A stretch of 64,000 nt of DNA from Bradyrhizobium sp. 21 (GTDB lineage: Bacteria; Pseudomonadota; Alphaproteobacteria; Rhizobiales; Xanthobacteraceae), in NCBI RefSeq assembly GCF_023073335.1, contig NZ_JADPJG010000015.1, positions 1-64,000 on the forward strand. Direction: 5' to 3'. Shown one piece after another: positions 26,326-35,423 of this stretch; within the stretch, counting starts at the first letter, position 1, and every line of letters begins with the position of its first letter. Below the pieces are notes generated by a model that was not told the origin of the DNA, searched no databases, and saw only the letters and a list, made by a program, of their open reading frames with translations. The position numbers were made by a program, and so were the translations under genes.

Positions 26326-26682
26326 CGGTTATTCCGGTTGGGGCCTTGACGGCCTCATCGATAGCAGAAGCGACCGCGATGGGCCAAGGGCAGGTCAAGA
26401 GCAGGTCAAGAGCCGGCCGGATGAGAATGCCGCAGCAGCACGGGCGGCGCGATGCCGCCCGTTAATTAGTCGCCGCACAAGCCAAGAGGTTCGCTGGCCT
26501 GCATGGTTCGCTTCGGCCGGCTCCTCACCATGAGGGTCTGATATCTTGCCGCAAAACCGACCTCACCCTGAGGGCCCGCCACATGCGGGCGTCTCCAAGG
26601 GTGGGCTACGGGTGGGCTACGGGTGGGCTACGGGCGCGCTATCCGCCGTGCTTTACGTCTGCAAGGGAGATGGATGCTCCCC
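26326..26682. other. 357-base intergenic region with hairpin and short tandem repeats
   Basis: It contains a duplicated 11-mer GCAGGTCAAGA (26390-26411), a perfect stem-loop CGGGCGGC-GCGAT-GCCGCCCG (26441-26461) followed by TTAATT, a Bradyrhizobium-type palindrome around 26510-26600, and three tandem copies of GGGTGGGCTAC (about 26599-26632). No gene is supported. Confidence 0.65.
26441..26461. terminator. GC-rich stem-loop, possible terminator
   Basis: Perfect 8-base stem CGGGCGGC/GCCGCCCG with a 5-base loop, followed on the plus strand by TTAATT. The T-run is weak and neither flanking gene ends beside it, so the function is uncertain. Confidence 0.3.
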
Positions 26683-27807
26683 TCATGGCAGGTTCAAGAA
26701 CTCCACCCAGTTCGGCTTCTTGCCGGTGGCGTAGGATTTCAGCTTGCCGAGCGCGCCGCTGCTCTGGTCGATGGCATAGATCGTCATGCTGTCGGAGAGC
26801 TCGCCGACCGCGGCGAGGTAGCGCCCACTGGGATCGATGTGGAAGCCGCGCGGCTGCTTCTCGGTCGGCACGCTGCCGATCGTGGTCAGCTTGCCGCTGG
26901 TTGCATCGACCTTGTAGGCAGTGAGCGTGTTGGTGGTGCGCTCGGAGGCGTACAGGAAGCGGCCGTCGGGGGTGATGTGGATGTCGGCGGCCCAGGGTTT
27001 GCCATTAAACCCTTCCGGCAGCGCGGTGGTGCGCTGGATCTCGTCCCACGCGCCACTCTTGGCCTCGTAGGCGAACGCCGCGACGTCGCCGTTCAGCTCG
27101 TGCACGAGATAGATGAACTTGCCGTTGGGGTGGAACACGAAATGCCGCGGCCCTGATTTCTCCGGCACCTTGTGGGCCGGGGGATCGCTCGGCGTGAGCG
27201 TGCCGGTCGTGGCATCGAATGCGAAGGCCAGCACCTGGTCGGAGCCGAGATTGGTCGCGAACACGAAGCGGTTGTCGGGCGAGGGCAGGAAGGCGTGCGC
27301 GTTCAGCCCGGTCGGAATCACCTGCTTCGGCTCGCCCGCGACGCCGTTGGCGAGCAGTGGATTCAGCGCCACCTTGTTGCCGCCATAGGAGGCGCTGAAC
27401 AGGAACTTGCCGCCGCGGTCAAAGGCGATATTGGCCATGCTGTCGGCGAGCGGGCCGTTGCCGACATGGCTGAGCTGGCCCGTCTTGGGATCGATCGCAA
27501 AGCTCACCGCCTGGAACGGCTGCGAGCGAACGCCGGCGATCAGCACGCGGTGGTCGGGCGTGATCGCGAGCGGCGTCGAGGAGCCGGGCTTTTCGACGCC
27601 CGGAAACGCGGCCGTCTGCACGGGCGTCATCTCGCCGCTCTCGGCCATCTTGAACACGCTGATGTCGTTGCTGTCGGCGTTGCCGACATAGGCGAAGGTC
27701 TCGGCCATGCCGGCGCGGACTCCAGAAATGAGAGTGAGGAAAGCGAGGGTGGTGGCGATCGCAGCGCGGGGTGCCCCGGATGCGATGCGTCGGGTCGGTC
27801 TCAACAT
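26683..27807 (-). CDS. Periplasmic lactonase-family beta-propeller (6-phosphogluconolactonase/YbhE-like)
   Basis: A 374-residue exported protein. ATG 27807 is chosen for a strong AGGAGG upstream; the following 30 residues form a signal peptide ending near RAGMAETF. The mature part is a seven-bladed propeller with repeats such as TFAYVGNADSNDISVF, RFVFATNLGSDQVLAF, GPRHFVFHPNGKFIYLVHE and GRFLYASERTTNTLTAY, matching the YbhE/Pgl lactonase family. True 6-phosphogluconolactonase acts in the cytosol, so this periplasmic member more likely hydrolyses a different lactone or is structural. No operon partner is evident. Confidence 0.82.
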   Translation of the reverse strand: MLRPTRRIASGAPRAAIATTLAFLTLISGVRAGMAETFAYVGNADSNDISVFKMAESGEMTPVQTAAFPGVEKPGSSTPLAITPDHRVLIAGVRSQPFQAVSFAIDPKTGQLSHVGNGPLADSMANIAFDRGGKFLFSASYGGNKVALNPLLANGVAGEPKQVIPTGLNAHAFLPSPDNRFVFATNLGSDQVLAFAFDATTGTLTPSDPPAHKVPEKSGPRHFVFHPNGKFIYLVHELNGDVAAFAYEAKSGAWDEIQRTTALPEGFNGKPWAADIHITPDGRFLYASERTTNTLTAYKVDATSGKLTTIGSVPTEKQPRGFHIDPSGRYLAAVGELSDSMTIYAIDQSSGALGKLKSYATGKKPNWVEFLNLP

Positions 27808-28525
27808 GGGATCCTCCTGAAAGCCGGTGCGGCCTTGTTGTTTTCCAGCGAGGATAGCGGGAGCCGCCCCGCCGCACCAAATTCCAATTGAGATCGATCG
27901 ATGCCGAAATGGTATCGGTGGCAAAGCGTTTCGAGCGAAGTGGATGCCGGTTCGCGTAAGGAAACGCGTCAAAACGAGAACCCTACCGCATTGCCGCGGT
28001 GCGGGAGGGCAGATGCGCGCCGGGCGGGCGGTCGGGCGGCCCGAGCACGGTCCACACCGTGATAGCGAGCAGCGCGCAGGTCAGGATGGTCCAGGCGACG
28101 AGTGGCTTCCGCATCAGGCCGAATCCGTCCGTCATATAAAGGTCAATACGCCGGGGGGCGCCACGCGATCGTGCACTGCAAACCGCGGCGATCCTATGAA
28201 CTCGTTCACAGGCGAAAACGAACCAATGCCGCGCCGGCGCATTGAACCGGCATGCCCCGTGAAAACGATCTCGAAGGTAAGCCCGACATGGGCGGCAAGC
28301 ATGGCGGCCAGGCCGGCCAGCCCGAGCCGCCGCCGCGCCCGCACGCAGGCGAGCGCGACGAGGATGTCGTGGCAAAGCGCCACACCGGTCAAACCGATCG
28401 CGGCTCCCCGCCGACCAAACCAAAATAGCGCCTCGCCCGCGCCGCGCGCCTATTGGGAACAGCAGCCTCGTCCTGCCGTTAGCTTGATCCTGCGGGTGGA
28501 GGAGACCGAAACGGAGGCTGGTCAC
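27808..28525. other. Region without a confident gene; one possible small membrane ORF
   Basis: About 720 bases between the lactonase and the 40-aa membrane protein. Only the weak minus-strand frame at 27983-28114 looks protein-like. A palindrome-like GAGCCGCCGCCGC tract near 28325 is part of out-of-phase frames. Nothing else is supported. Confidence 0.5.
27983..28114 (-). CDS. Possible small single-pass membrane protein
   Basis: A 43-residue frame beginning MRKPLVAWTILTCALLAITV, with one hydrophobic segment (about 5-24) followed by a Pro-rich tail (GPPDRPPGAHLP). A start at 28135 would add seven residues. No clear ribosome-binding site was found for either. Protein-like composition is the only support. 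Confidence 0.35.
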   Translation of the reverse strand: MRKPLVAWTILTCALLAITVWTVLGPPDRPPGAHLPSRTAAMR

Positions 28526-28648
28526 GTGTTTTGGATTTATTGGGACACCGCCTGGTCGCTCATCATCAGCGGCATCATGTTCACCACCATCGTCACCCAT
28601 CCCGACGCCGAGTTCGCCGAGATCCGGGCGGCCAAGCAGATGAAATAA
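28526..28648 (+). CDS. 40-residue membrane protein
   Basis: GTG 28526 is preceded by GGAGG (28513-28517) at an ideal eight-base distance. The product starts MFWIYWDTAWSLIISGIMFT: a single hydrophobic segment (about 2-23), then a charged tail ending EIRAAKQMK. Such size and pattern suit a small inner-membrane protein. It lies 138 bases before the chemoreceptor gene on the same strand. I recognise no family. Confidence 0.55.
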   Translation: MFWIYWDTAWSLIISGIMFTTIVTHPDAEFAEIRAAKQMK

Positions 28649-28785
28649 GCCGGCTACGCCGGCGTCTCTCTCCTTGGTTCACTTCGGCCGGCCCGCGCAC
28701 TGCGGCGGCGCTACATTGGTGAACGAAATCTTAGGAGCCGATCGGTATTTTTCTGCATCTTTTCCGCAGAACCCGGCGCTCCCCC

Positions 28786-30885
28786 ATGGCATTGTTTGGC
28801 AATCCCTCGATTCGCTCCGTCCTCGGGGCCATCATCGGCGTCTTAGGCCTGTTCCTGGTCGGGCAGCTCGCGACCGGTCTGTTCGGGGCCATTGCGCGCG
28901 ACGGCGCCGCGCAGAAGGTCGAGCGCTTCGCCAGTACCGACCAGCAGCTGTTTGCGACCCTGCTCGGCTTCCGGCTCGAGCGCGGCACCTTCCTGTCGGC
29001 GCTGGTCGCTGAGGGACCTGCCAACGCCAATGCCGACAACCGGATCGCCAGCAACCGGCAATTGTCCGAAGCGGCCTACAAGAGCGTGCTCGAGCGTCTC
29101 GAGGGCGTGTCGGATTCGCGCCTTGCCGGTGCCGCGAGCAGGCTCGTCGCTGTCCATGACGCGCTGGTGCCGCTGCGGTCCAGGGCGGAAACGGCCATCC
29201 ACCAATCGAAGGTGGAGCGTGACGCAAAGGTCGGCGACGAGTTCCGTAAAACCGCGCAGGACTATCTCGACGCTCTTCTGGCGCTGACCGCCGAGCTCGA
29301 GAACGCGCTCAAGCTCACCGATCCCGTGGTCGATCATCTTCTCGGCATAAAACAGTCGGCCTGGGCCGCCCGCAGTTTCGGCGGCCTTGTCGCCATTCGC
29401 CTGGAAGCTGCGGCAGCCAGTGGAAAACCCTGGAGCGCCGCCGACATGGTCGGCGCCGCCGAGGATACCGGTCGCGCGAAGCAGGCCTGGAGCCAGGTGG
29501 TGGACGCTGCCGGACGCAGCGACGCGCCCGCGAGCCTCACCGACGTGATCGCGCGCTCGAAACAGGGCGAGGCCGCCGCCATGGCCGAGCGCCAGCAGGG
29601 CTTCATCAAGGCGCTCAGCAACAACCAGACCATCGACATCAAGGTCGAGGATCTCTCCAAGCTCAACACCGCCACGCTCAACTACAGCGTCGAGGCCGGC
29701 CAGGCCGCGCTGGCCGAAATGGTCGCCCGCGCCGGGCAGCAGATGACATCGGCGAAATGGAGCCTGGCCTTCAACGGCACGATGATGCTGGTCGCGCTCG
29801 CCATCACGGTGTTCGGCTTCATCCTGGTGCAGCGCCGCGTCAGCACACCGATCCGCAAGATGACGCAGGCGATGCGCCGACTTGCCGAGCGCGATTATGC
29901 GATCGAGCTCGCAGGCATCGAGCGCGGCGACGAGATCGGGGAGATGTCGCGCGCGGTGTCCGTCTTCCGGGAGAACATGATGACCGGCGACCGCCTTGCC
30001 GAGGAAACGGCGGCGGAACAGGCGAAGAAGGAGCGGCGCCAGCTCGCCGTCGAGCGGCTGATCGGAGAGTTCGAGAAGTCCGTCACGGGATCGCTGCACA
30101 CCCTCGCCTCGGCTTCCGGCGAACTGAACGCCACCGCACATTCGATGTCGTCGACGGCCGAGCAGGGCTCCTCCAAGGCCGCTTCGGTTGCGAGCCTGTC
30201 GGGCGATGCCTCCTCCAACGTGCAGACGGTGGCCGCCGCCACCGAGCAGCTCTCGGCCTCGATCAGCGAGATCAGCCGTCAGGTCGCCGAATCCTCCAGC
30301 ATCGCGGGTGCCGCCGCCAGCGAAACCGCGCGCACCAATGCCGAGGTGCAGGCGCTGGCCGACGCCGCGCAGCGCATCGGCGACGTCGTCGCGCTGATCA
30401 CGGGCATTGCCGAGCAGACCAACCTGCTCGCGCTCAATGCCACCATCGAGGCCGCCCGCGCCGGCGAGGCAGGCCGCGGCTTTGCCGTGGTCGCATCGGA
30501 AGTGAAGAGCCTCGCGACGCAGACCGCGAAGGCGACCGAGGAGATCACCGGCCAGGTTGCCGCGATCCAGGGCGCGACCCAGTCGTCGGTGACCGCGATC
30601 CAGTCGATCGCCACCACCATCCAGCGCGTCAACGAGATCGCGGCCGCGATCGCCGCCGCCGTCGAGCAGCAGGGCGCCGCGACGCGCGAGATCGCGCGCA
30701 ACGTGCAGCAGGCCTCGCAAGGCACCAACGAAGTCTCGCGTCACATCTCGGGCGTGTCGCAGGCCGCCGGCGAAACCGGCGCGGCTGCCGGCGAGGTGCT
30801 GGACTCCGCCAAGATGCTGGCGCGCCTCTCCGATGACCTCAAGCGCGACGTCGACCGCTTCGTCGGCGATCTCCGCGCGGCGTAG
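28786..30885 (+). CDS. Methyl-accepting chemotaxis protein with periplasmic helical sensor
   Basis: A 699-residue transmembrane chemoreceptor. A membrane segment (about 10-32) is followed by a large, helical, nitrate/nitrite-sensor-like periplasmic domain (to about 325), a second membrane segment (about 328-350), HAMP (RRVSTPIRKMTQAMRRLAERDY), and the cytoplasmic signalling hairpin whose tip reads GIAEQTNLLALNATIEAARA (about 542-561) and then GFAVVASEVKSLA, the segment that contacts CheA/CheW. The stimulus cannot be read from sequence. It is not adjacent to the che genes at the window start but may signal through them. Confidence 0.92.
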   Translation: MALFGNPSIRSVLGAIIGVLGLFLVGQLATGLFGAIARDGAAQKVERFASTDQQLFATLLGFRLERGTFLSALVAEGPANANADNRIASNRQLSEAAYKSVLERLEGVSDSRLAGAASRLVAVHDALVPLRSRAETAIHQSKVERDAKVGDEFRKTAQDYLDALLALTAELENALKLTDPVVDHLLGIKQSAWAARSFGGLVAIRLEAAAASGKPWSAADMVGAAEDTGRAKQAWSQVVDAAGRSDAPASLTDVIARSKQGEAAAMAERQQGFIKALSNNQTIDIKVEDLSKLNTATLNYSVEAGQAALAEMVARAGQQMTSAKWSLAFNGTMMLVALAITVFGFILVQRRVSTPIRKMTQAMRRLAERDYAIELAGIERGDEIGEMSRAVSVFRENMMTGDRLAEETAAEQAKKERRQLAVERLIGEFEKSVTGSLHTLASASGELNATAHSMSSTAEQGSSKAASVASLSGDASSNVQTVAAATEQLSASISEISRQVAESSSIAGAAASETARTNAEVQALADAAQRIGDVVALITGIAEQTNLLALNATIEAARAGEAGRGFAVVASEVKSLATQTAKATEEITGQVAAIQGATQSSVTAIQSIATTIQRVNEIAAAIAAAVEQQGAATREIARNVQQASQGTNEVSRHISGVSQAAGETGAAAGEVLDSAKMLARLSDDLKRDVDRFVGDLRAA

Positions 30886-30924
30886 GCTCTCGCGGCCAAC
30901 CAACCCAGCGAATTTCCTGAACGC

Positions 30925-31284
30925 TCAAATCATGCTGCCGGGCATGAAGCAGCGGATCATGGCGCGGCCGTTGATAAAATACGGCCAGACCATGGTGCGG
31001 CCGGCGCGGTTCGGCTCGGTGATCACGGTGTCATCCGGCACCTCGATCCAGTCGCCCAGAAGCCTGACGCGATAATGTCCGTTGCGCGTGTCCCAGTCGA
31101 CCTCGTCGAGGGCGGTGCCGTCGGCGTCGGCACAGCAGGGACCGCCGCCCTTGCTGTGCAGGCTTTCGAACCAGCCCTTGAGCGCGGAGTTTGCGTAGCG
31201 ACCGTCATCGCGGGCCTCCACCGATGCGCCGATCATGGCGGCAACCGCTACGAGCGTGATCGTCCTGAAAGCCGCAATTGCCAT
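30925..31284 (-). CDS. Small exported hypothetical protein
   Basis: A 119-residue protein with a signal peptide (about 1-24, ending VEARDDG). The mature 95 residues contain a Cys pair (GGGPCCADADG) and a third Cys near the end (MIRCFMPG), plus WDTRNGHYRVRLLGDWIEVPDD. Similar small secreted proteins are common in rhizobia, but I do not know a function. It stands between the chemoreceptor (convergent) and the AraC-linked group. Confidence 0.65.
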   Translation of the reverse strand: MAIAAFRTITLVAVAAMIGASVEARDDGRYANSALKGWFESLHSKGGGPCCADADGTALDEVDWDTRNGHYRVRLLGDWIEVPDDTVITEPNRAGRTMVWPYFINGRAMIRCFMPGSMI

Positions 31285-31495
31285 ATCGCCTCGCTCGATC
31301 TCGCGCGCGCAAGTGTGCAGACGAGGAGCCGCCTGCGCCGCGCGTAACGCAATGTCGGCTGACGCCCACCGACCGGGTTCCAGCCGTCTCAGCGGGGCGA
31401 TAACCGCGAGGTCCGAGGTTTGATCCTATTTTAAGGGGCGCGAACTCATCGATGCCATGAGTCCGCGCCTGCGTTGAATCTGACCCGGCAAGCGG

Positions 31496-32413
31496 TCAGT
31501 AGTCCCAGAACACCGGGACCCACCGGAAGGCGTCGCCATCGACTGCGACCCGGCCCACGGACGGGAATGGCAAGTGAGTGGCCACCAGCATCTCGCTGGT
31601 GCTGGCGAGCTCTCGCAAGAGATTGACGCGAACGCGCGCCGCCTCCTCGGGGTCGTGTTCGAAACCGTTGTGCCAGTCGGGTTGCTCGAACCCGACGGTA
31701 AACACGGCGTCGCCGGCAAATGTCAGCGCGTCGCCGCCGGACGCCATACGAACCACGCTGTGTCCGGGGGTGTGGCCGCCGGTGCGACGGGCGATGACGC
31801 CAGGCGCAATCTCGTGCTCGTCGTCGAACAGCCGCAGCTGAGGGCCGTACTCCTTCACGAACCGCTTCGCGGTCGATCGCAGCGCGTCCGGGAATCCTTC
31901 CGGCATGGCAGTGCGGGAGAAATCAGGCTCTTCCCAGAACTTGACCTCGGCGGCCGCGACGTGGATCCGCAGATCCTTGCGCAGCTGCTCCTTCACCCCG
32001 TCGACCAGGAGTCCGCCGATGTGGTCCATGTGCAAATGGGTCAGCACCAGATCGGTCACCGACGCAAGATCGATCCCGGCGGCCGCCAGTCGCCTGATCA
32101 ACTGCCCCGCGCGCGGCAAGTGCAAGTTGGGGTCCGACCCGAGGCCGGCGTCGATGAGGATGGTCTTGCCGCCGCTGCGGACCATCACCGCGTTCAGCGC
32201 CCAGTCGAAAGCGTCCTGCGGCAGGAACATGTCGTGCAGCCAGGTCGCCCGGACGGCCGGGTCGGCGTTGTGGGCCAGCATCGTGGTTGGCAGCGGCAGC
32301 ACGCCGTCGCTGACCACCAGCACGTCGATCTCGCCGATCTTCAGCGCATAGCGCGACGGAACGAGCTCTTCGGGCCCCGATGTCTCGGGATATGAGGTGT
32401 TGTGCAGATTCAT
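31496..32413 (-). CDS. MBL-fold hydrolase (AHL-lactonase-like)
   Basis: A 305-residue metallo-beta-lactamase-fold protein. The metal motif HLHMDHIGG (about 110-118) is intact, as are the later GGHTPGHS histidine and the FAGDAVF aspartate. The general layout resembles the lactonase/hydrolase group that includes quorum-quenching AiiA and AttM relatives, but substrate is not readable. ATG 32413 is chosen for AGGAGA upstream. It ends the minus-strand set with the NDH-2-like gene (94 bases upstream) and the AraC regulator, so the set may be co-regulated. Confidence 0.85.
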   Translation of the reverse strand: MNLHNTSYPETSGPEELVPSRYALKIGEIDVLVVSDGVLPLPTTMLAHNADPAVRATWLHDMFLPQDAFDWALNAVMVRSGGKTILIDAGLGSDPNLHLPRAGQLIRRLAAAGIDLASVTDLVLTHLHMDHIGGLLVDGVKEQLRKDLRIHVAAAEVKFWEEPDFSRTAMPEGFPDALRSTAKRFVKEYGPQLRLFDDEHEIAPGVIARRTGGHTPGHSVVRMASGGDALTFAGDAVFTVGFEQPDWHNGFEHDPEEAARVRVNLLRELASTSEMLVATHLPFPSVGRVAVDGDAFRWVPVFWDY

Positions 32414-32507
32414 GTTGGTCTCCTGTTTCAAGGTCAAGGCTCCCGGCTGGTCTTGGTTGAGCTGCCCGCGCAGCCGGGAGGAGCGCGGGCGTCATCGCCT
32501 GGAACGT

Positions 32508-33713
32508 CTAGAGATCAGTCACGCGCTCCGGATCGGCGGCCGCGAGCGCGACGGCGCGCTCGGCCTTCGGCGGGTAGATCCAGACGGTGTTGATTTCCTG
32601 CTTGGTCTTCTTGGCGGTGGCGCCGACCATCTCGACCTCACGCTCCCATCCGCGCGTGAACAGCGCGCCGGCTTCGCCGAGGTCGAGGCAGGTGACATAG
32701 GCTTTCTGGTGATACGGCCTGGTCGGCACGCCGAGCAGATCGGCCGCGGCGTTGTTGCCGGCAAAGGCGCCCATCCGCGTGGCGTGCTGGCACGACATCA
32801 ATGCGTGATTGCCGTCATCATCGCAGGCGGCGCGCGCGGCATCGCCGGTTGCGAAGACGCCCGCGACACCGGGCACGCGCAGATCGCGGTCCACCAGCAG
32901 CCGGCCGAAATTGTCGCGCCCGGCGGGAATCTGCGTGGTCAGCGGCGCGGCGCGAATGCCCGCCGCCCAGATCACGGTCCCGGTTTCGATGTGCTCGCCG
33001 TTCGATAACGTGACGCCGGATTCATCGAGTGAGGCGACCCCGGCGCCGAGCCTGGTCTCCACGCCGAGCTTGCGCAGGGCTTCCACGATGATCGGGCGGG
33101 CGCCTTCGCCCATGTCGGGCGCGATCACATTGTTGCGCTCGACGATGACGATGCGGGGTCTGGCTTCCTTGCCGAAGATATCGCGCAGCCGCGCCGGCAT
33201 CTCCGTTGCCGCCTCGATGCCGGTGAAGCCGCCGCCGGCGACGACCACCGTGTCGCGTCCGTTCGCGGCGGGACGCTTGGCAAGGCCGTGCAGATGCCTG
33301 TCGAGCGCAACCGCGTCGTCGAGCGTATCGACGCTGAAGCCGTGCTCGGCCAGGCCCGGAATGTCCGGACGGAACAGCCGGCTGCCGGTGGCCACGACGA
33401 GGCGATCGTAGGAGAGCGTCTTCCTGGTGCCCTTGGCCGTGGCGATCTGCACCATGCGCGCCTCGGTGTCGACGGTCTCGGCGCTGCCTTGCACGTAGGT
33501 GACGTCGATGGCCTCGAACACGTCGAACAGGGGCGCCGTCAGAGTCTCGGGCTTCGCTTCATAGAGCCGCGGGCGAACCACGAGCACAGGCGCGGGGGCG
33601 ATCAGCGCTATCTCGAGCTGGTCTGGCGAGACGCCCTGGATCTCGCGTTGACGGGCTGCGGAAAGGGCAGCGTACATCCCGGCGAAGCCGGCACCGATGA
33701 TGACTATTCGCAT
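32508..33713 (-). CDS. NDH-2-like FAD/NAD(P)-dependent oxidoreductase
   Basis: A 401-residue flavoprotein of the pyridine nucleotide-disulfide oxidoreductase fold. It starts with the FAD-binding VIIGAGFAGMYAALSAA, has a second nucleotide-binding VVVAGGGFTGIEAATEM (about 165-181), and the FAD-closing GVFATGDAARA (about 290-300). The overall length and motifs resemble type II NADH dehydrogenase, which passes electrons from NADH to quinone at the inner membrane. The C-terminal membrane-binding helix of NDH-2 is not obvious, so it could be a related soluble oxidoreductase. Starts ATG 33713 after GGAG. Confidence 0.82.
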   Translation of the reverse strand: MRIVIIGAGFAGMYAALSAARQREIQGVSPDQLEIALIAPAPVLVVRPRLYEAKPETLTAPLFDVFEAIDVTYVQGSAETVDTEARMVQIATAKGTRKTLSYDRLVVATGSRLFRPDIPGLAEHGFSVDTLDDAVALDRHLHGLAKRPAANGRDTVVVAGGGFTGIEAATEMPARLRDIFGKEARPRIVIVERNNVIAPDMGEGARPIIVEALRKLGVETRLGAGVASLDESGVTLSNGEHIETGTVIWAAGIRAAPLTTQIPAGRDNFGRLLVDRDLRVPGVAGVFATGDAARAACDDDGNHALMSCQHATRMGAFAGNNAAADLLGVPTRPYHQKAYVTCLDLGEAGALFTRGWEREVEMVGATAKKTKQEINTVWIYPPKAERAVALAAADPERVTDL

Positions 33714-33822
33714 GCGATTGCTCCTTGGTGTGAACGTTTCGAAAGGCCGCGCGCGTCCGCTCGCTGCTCTCCTTGAGGGTCGCGTTTGGCGGCGGCACGT
33801 AGCGGTGAAGTGGTCGCCGGTC

Positions 33823-34113
33823 TTACGGCGTCATGCAGCGTTGCAGCGGCGAACGCGGCGGCAAGCCGTAGCCAAGGACGAACGCTTGAGGCTCCATTGG
33901 ACCCCAGTCCTGATAGGGAAGGCCGGGGCCATTTCGGGTCATGATGGAAACCAGCTGATGCGTCGGGTGCATGGAGTAGGTCGGAATTTCCACCTCCTCG
34001 CCGGTCGCCGACGTGAAGCGAACGGCCAGCGAGAGTCCGTACAAGGTTGCGCTGGCGAGGCTTCTGCGGCGTGATGCAATCAGTCGTCGGCTGACGAAGT
34101 TTTTCCAGGTCAT
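33823..34113 (-). pseudogene. Short protein resembling the start of an alpha/beta-hydrolase; likely remnant
   Basis: A 96-residue frame with a good ribosome-binding site (AAGGAG upstream of ATG 34113). Its last third, NGPGLPYQDWGPMEPQAFVL followed by GYGLPPRSP, resembles the N-terminus of chloroperoxidase-like alpha/beta-hydrolases (TKDG..IYYKDWG...QPVVFSHGWPLS), but the frame stops just there and the nucleophile elbow and the rest of the fold are absent. The preceding 50 residues are basic (RRLIASRRRSLASA). It may be a decayed hydrolase reduced to a short peptide, or a new small gene built on it. It sits at the head of the AraC-linked group. Confidence 0.45.
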
Positions 34114-34211
34114 CTCTGGTCTCCTTCGATTGGTCTGGACATGGTGATGATGTAGCCGACCCGATTTGCCGCTGCCCCAGCGCGATTGCCGTCCCTGTCG
34201 AGAGATTGCGG

Positions 34212-35171
34212 CTAACGCACGCGCCTGCGCCAATCGCTCGGGGTCTCGCCCGTCAGCTTCTTGAAAGCCGCGGCGAAGGCAGTCTGCGAGGAATAACCAA
34301 GCGCCGCGGCGATCGAGACGACCGATTCGTCGCTCTCTCGCAGCATGTTCATGGCCTGCTCGAGTCGATGCTGGCGCAGCCAGGCATGCGGCGAGAGCCC
34401 GGTGCTCTCCTTGAAGGACCGGCAGAAATGGAAGCGCGACAGGCCTGCGTCGGACGCCAGCGCATCGAGGGAGACGTCCGCGTCGCTGTCGGAGCGCAAC
34501 CGCTCGATCGTACGGAGCAGGACCTTCGGCGACAGCCCGCCCATGGTCGGCTGGAACGTGGTCGGTGCACCGGTGTGCGCAGCCAGCACGCGCGTCGCCA
34601 GAAGATCCGTCAGCTGATGCCGGAACAGCGCGTCCAGGGCCCCATTGCCCTCCAGCGCATCCGCTGCGCTCAAGATCAGTCTGGACGTAATGGGGTCTGG
34701 ATGCGCCGTCCGCTCCAGCAGGCTGGGCGTTCCAGCCGTCCCGGCTTCGTCAGCAATGCGCTTCAGTGTTGCATTCGGAAGATAGAGTTGAACAACATCG
34801 ACAGGCTTCGGAATATCCCATCGCGAGCTCGATCCTTCCGGAATGATGATCAGCACTCCGGGACGAAACGTGCCGATCGCAACCGATTTTCCCGACCGGC
34901 GCTCCATGCGCTGCATCATGCCGTTGTACGCCATGATCACGTGGTGGCTCATGGGCTCGACGACGTCGTGCAATGGATCATGTCTCCAGTGCGCGATCCC
35001 GGCGCCGGAGGAATCCAATGCCATGCGCGTCGGTTCGGTCCTGAGCACGCGCGCCATCTCCGCATCGGCGGTGCGCCGCTCGGAATTCGGGCCGTCGTCC
35101 GGCTGTACGCCAGGTGGGGGTGGCAAGCGCTTGTGCGAGGGGTTGCGCATGGGTGCGGTGTTCCCGGTCAT
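34212..35171 (-). CDS. AraC-family transcriptional regulator
   Basis: A 319-residue activator-type regulator. ATG 35171 is chosen because AGGAGG lies nine bases upstream; the earlier GTG 35192 has no such site. The first 200 residues form a sensor domain, with PGVLIIIPEGSSSRWDIP typical of AraC cupin-like parts. The C-terminal HTH domain (about 215-315) shows DVSLDALASDAGLSRFHFCRSFKESTGLSPHAW and SIAAALGYSSQTAFAAAFKKLTGETPSDWRRR. It lies upstream of and in line with the hydrolase remnant, NDH-2-like and MBL genes, so it probably controls them. Confidence 0.88.
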   Translation of the reverse strand: MTGNTAPMRNPSHKRLPPPPGVQPDDGPNSERRTADAEMARVLRTEPTRMALDSSGAGIAHWRHDPLHDVVEPMSHHVIMAYNGMMQRMERRSGKSVAIGTFRPGVLIIIPEGSSSRWDIPKPVDVVQLYLPNATLKRIADEAGTAGTPSLLERTAHPDPITSRLILSAADALEGNGALDALFRHQLTDLLATRVLAAHTGAPTTFQPTMGGLSPKVLLRTIERLRSDSDADVSLDALASDAGLSRFHFCRSFKESTGLSPHAWLRQHRLEQAMNMLRESDESVVSIAAALGYSSQTAFAAAFKKLTGETPSDWRRRVR

Positions 35172-35423
35172 GGTGTGGCTCCTCCTGATCACCTCGAGCT
35201 TTGGATCAGTCGTCCGTATTTGAACGGAACGGCGCGCGTTTTATGCGCCGCGAATGCCCGGTGTATTTCCTGAAACGGGCATGCTTTTCCCGATCCTGCT
35301 CCCGGCCCGCGCGCGCTTTCGCGAACGCACGATGGGCGGGCGATCGGTGAATTGTCTTTGGTGACGACAGAGGCGAGAGCCCGTTGCAGGGGCTGTTGCG
35401 ATAGCTCGTTTGGTGAGGCGGGG

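Noticed and set aside
26599..26632. Three tandem 11-base units, considered as a CRISPR or iteron array
   Set aside because: Units are too short, have no spacers, no cas or rep genes are near, and they sit in a Bradyrhizobium-type repeat area.
28132..28392. 86-codon minus-strand frame
   Set aside because: No ribosome-binding site, no recognisable domain, and it overlaps weaker competing frames.
28843..30903. 686-codon minus-strand frame opposite the chemoreceptor
   Set aside because: Antisense shadow of a gene with the conserved signalling tip.
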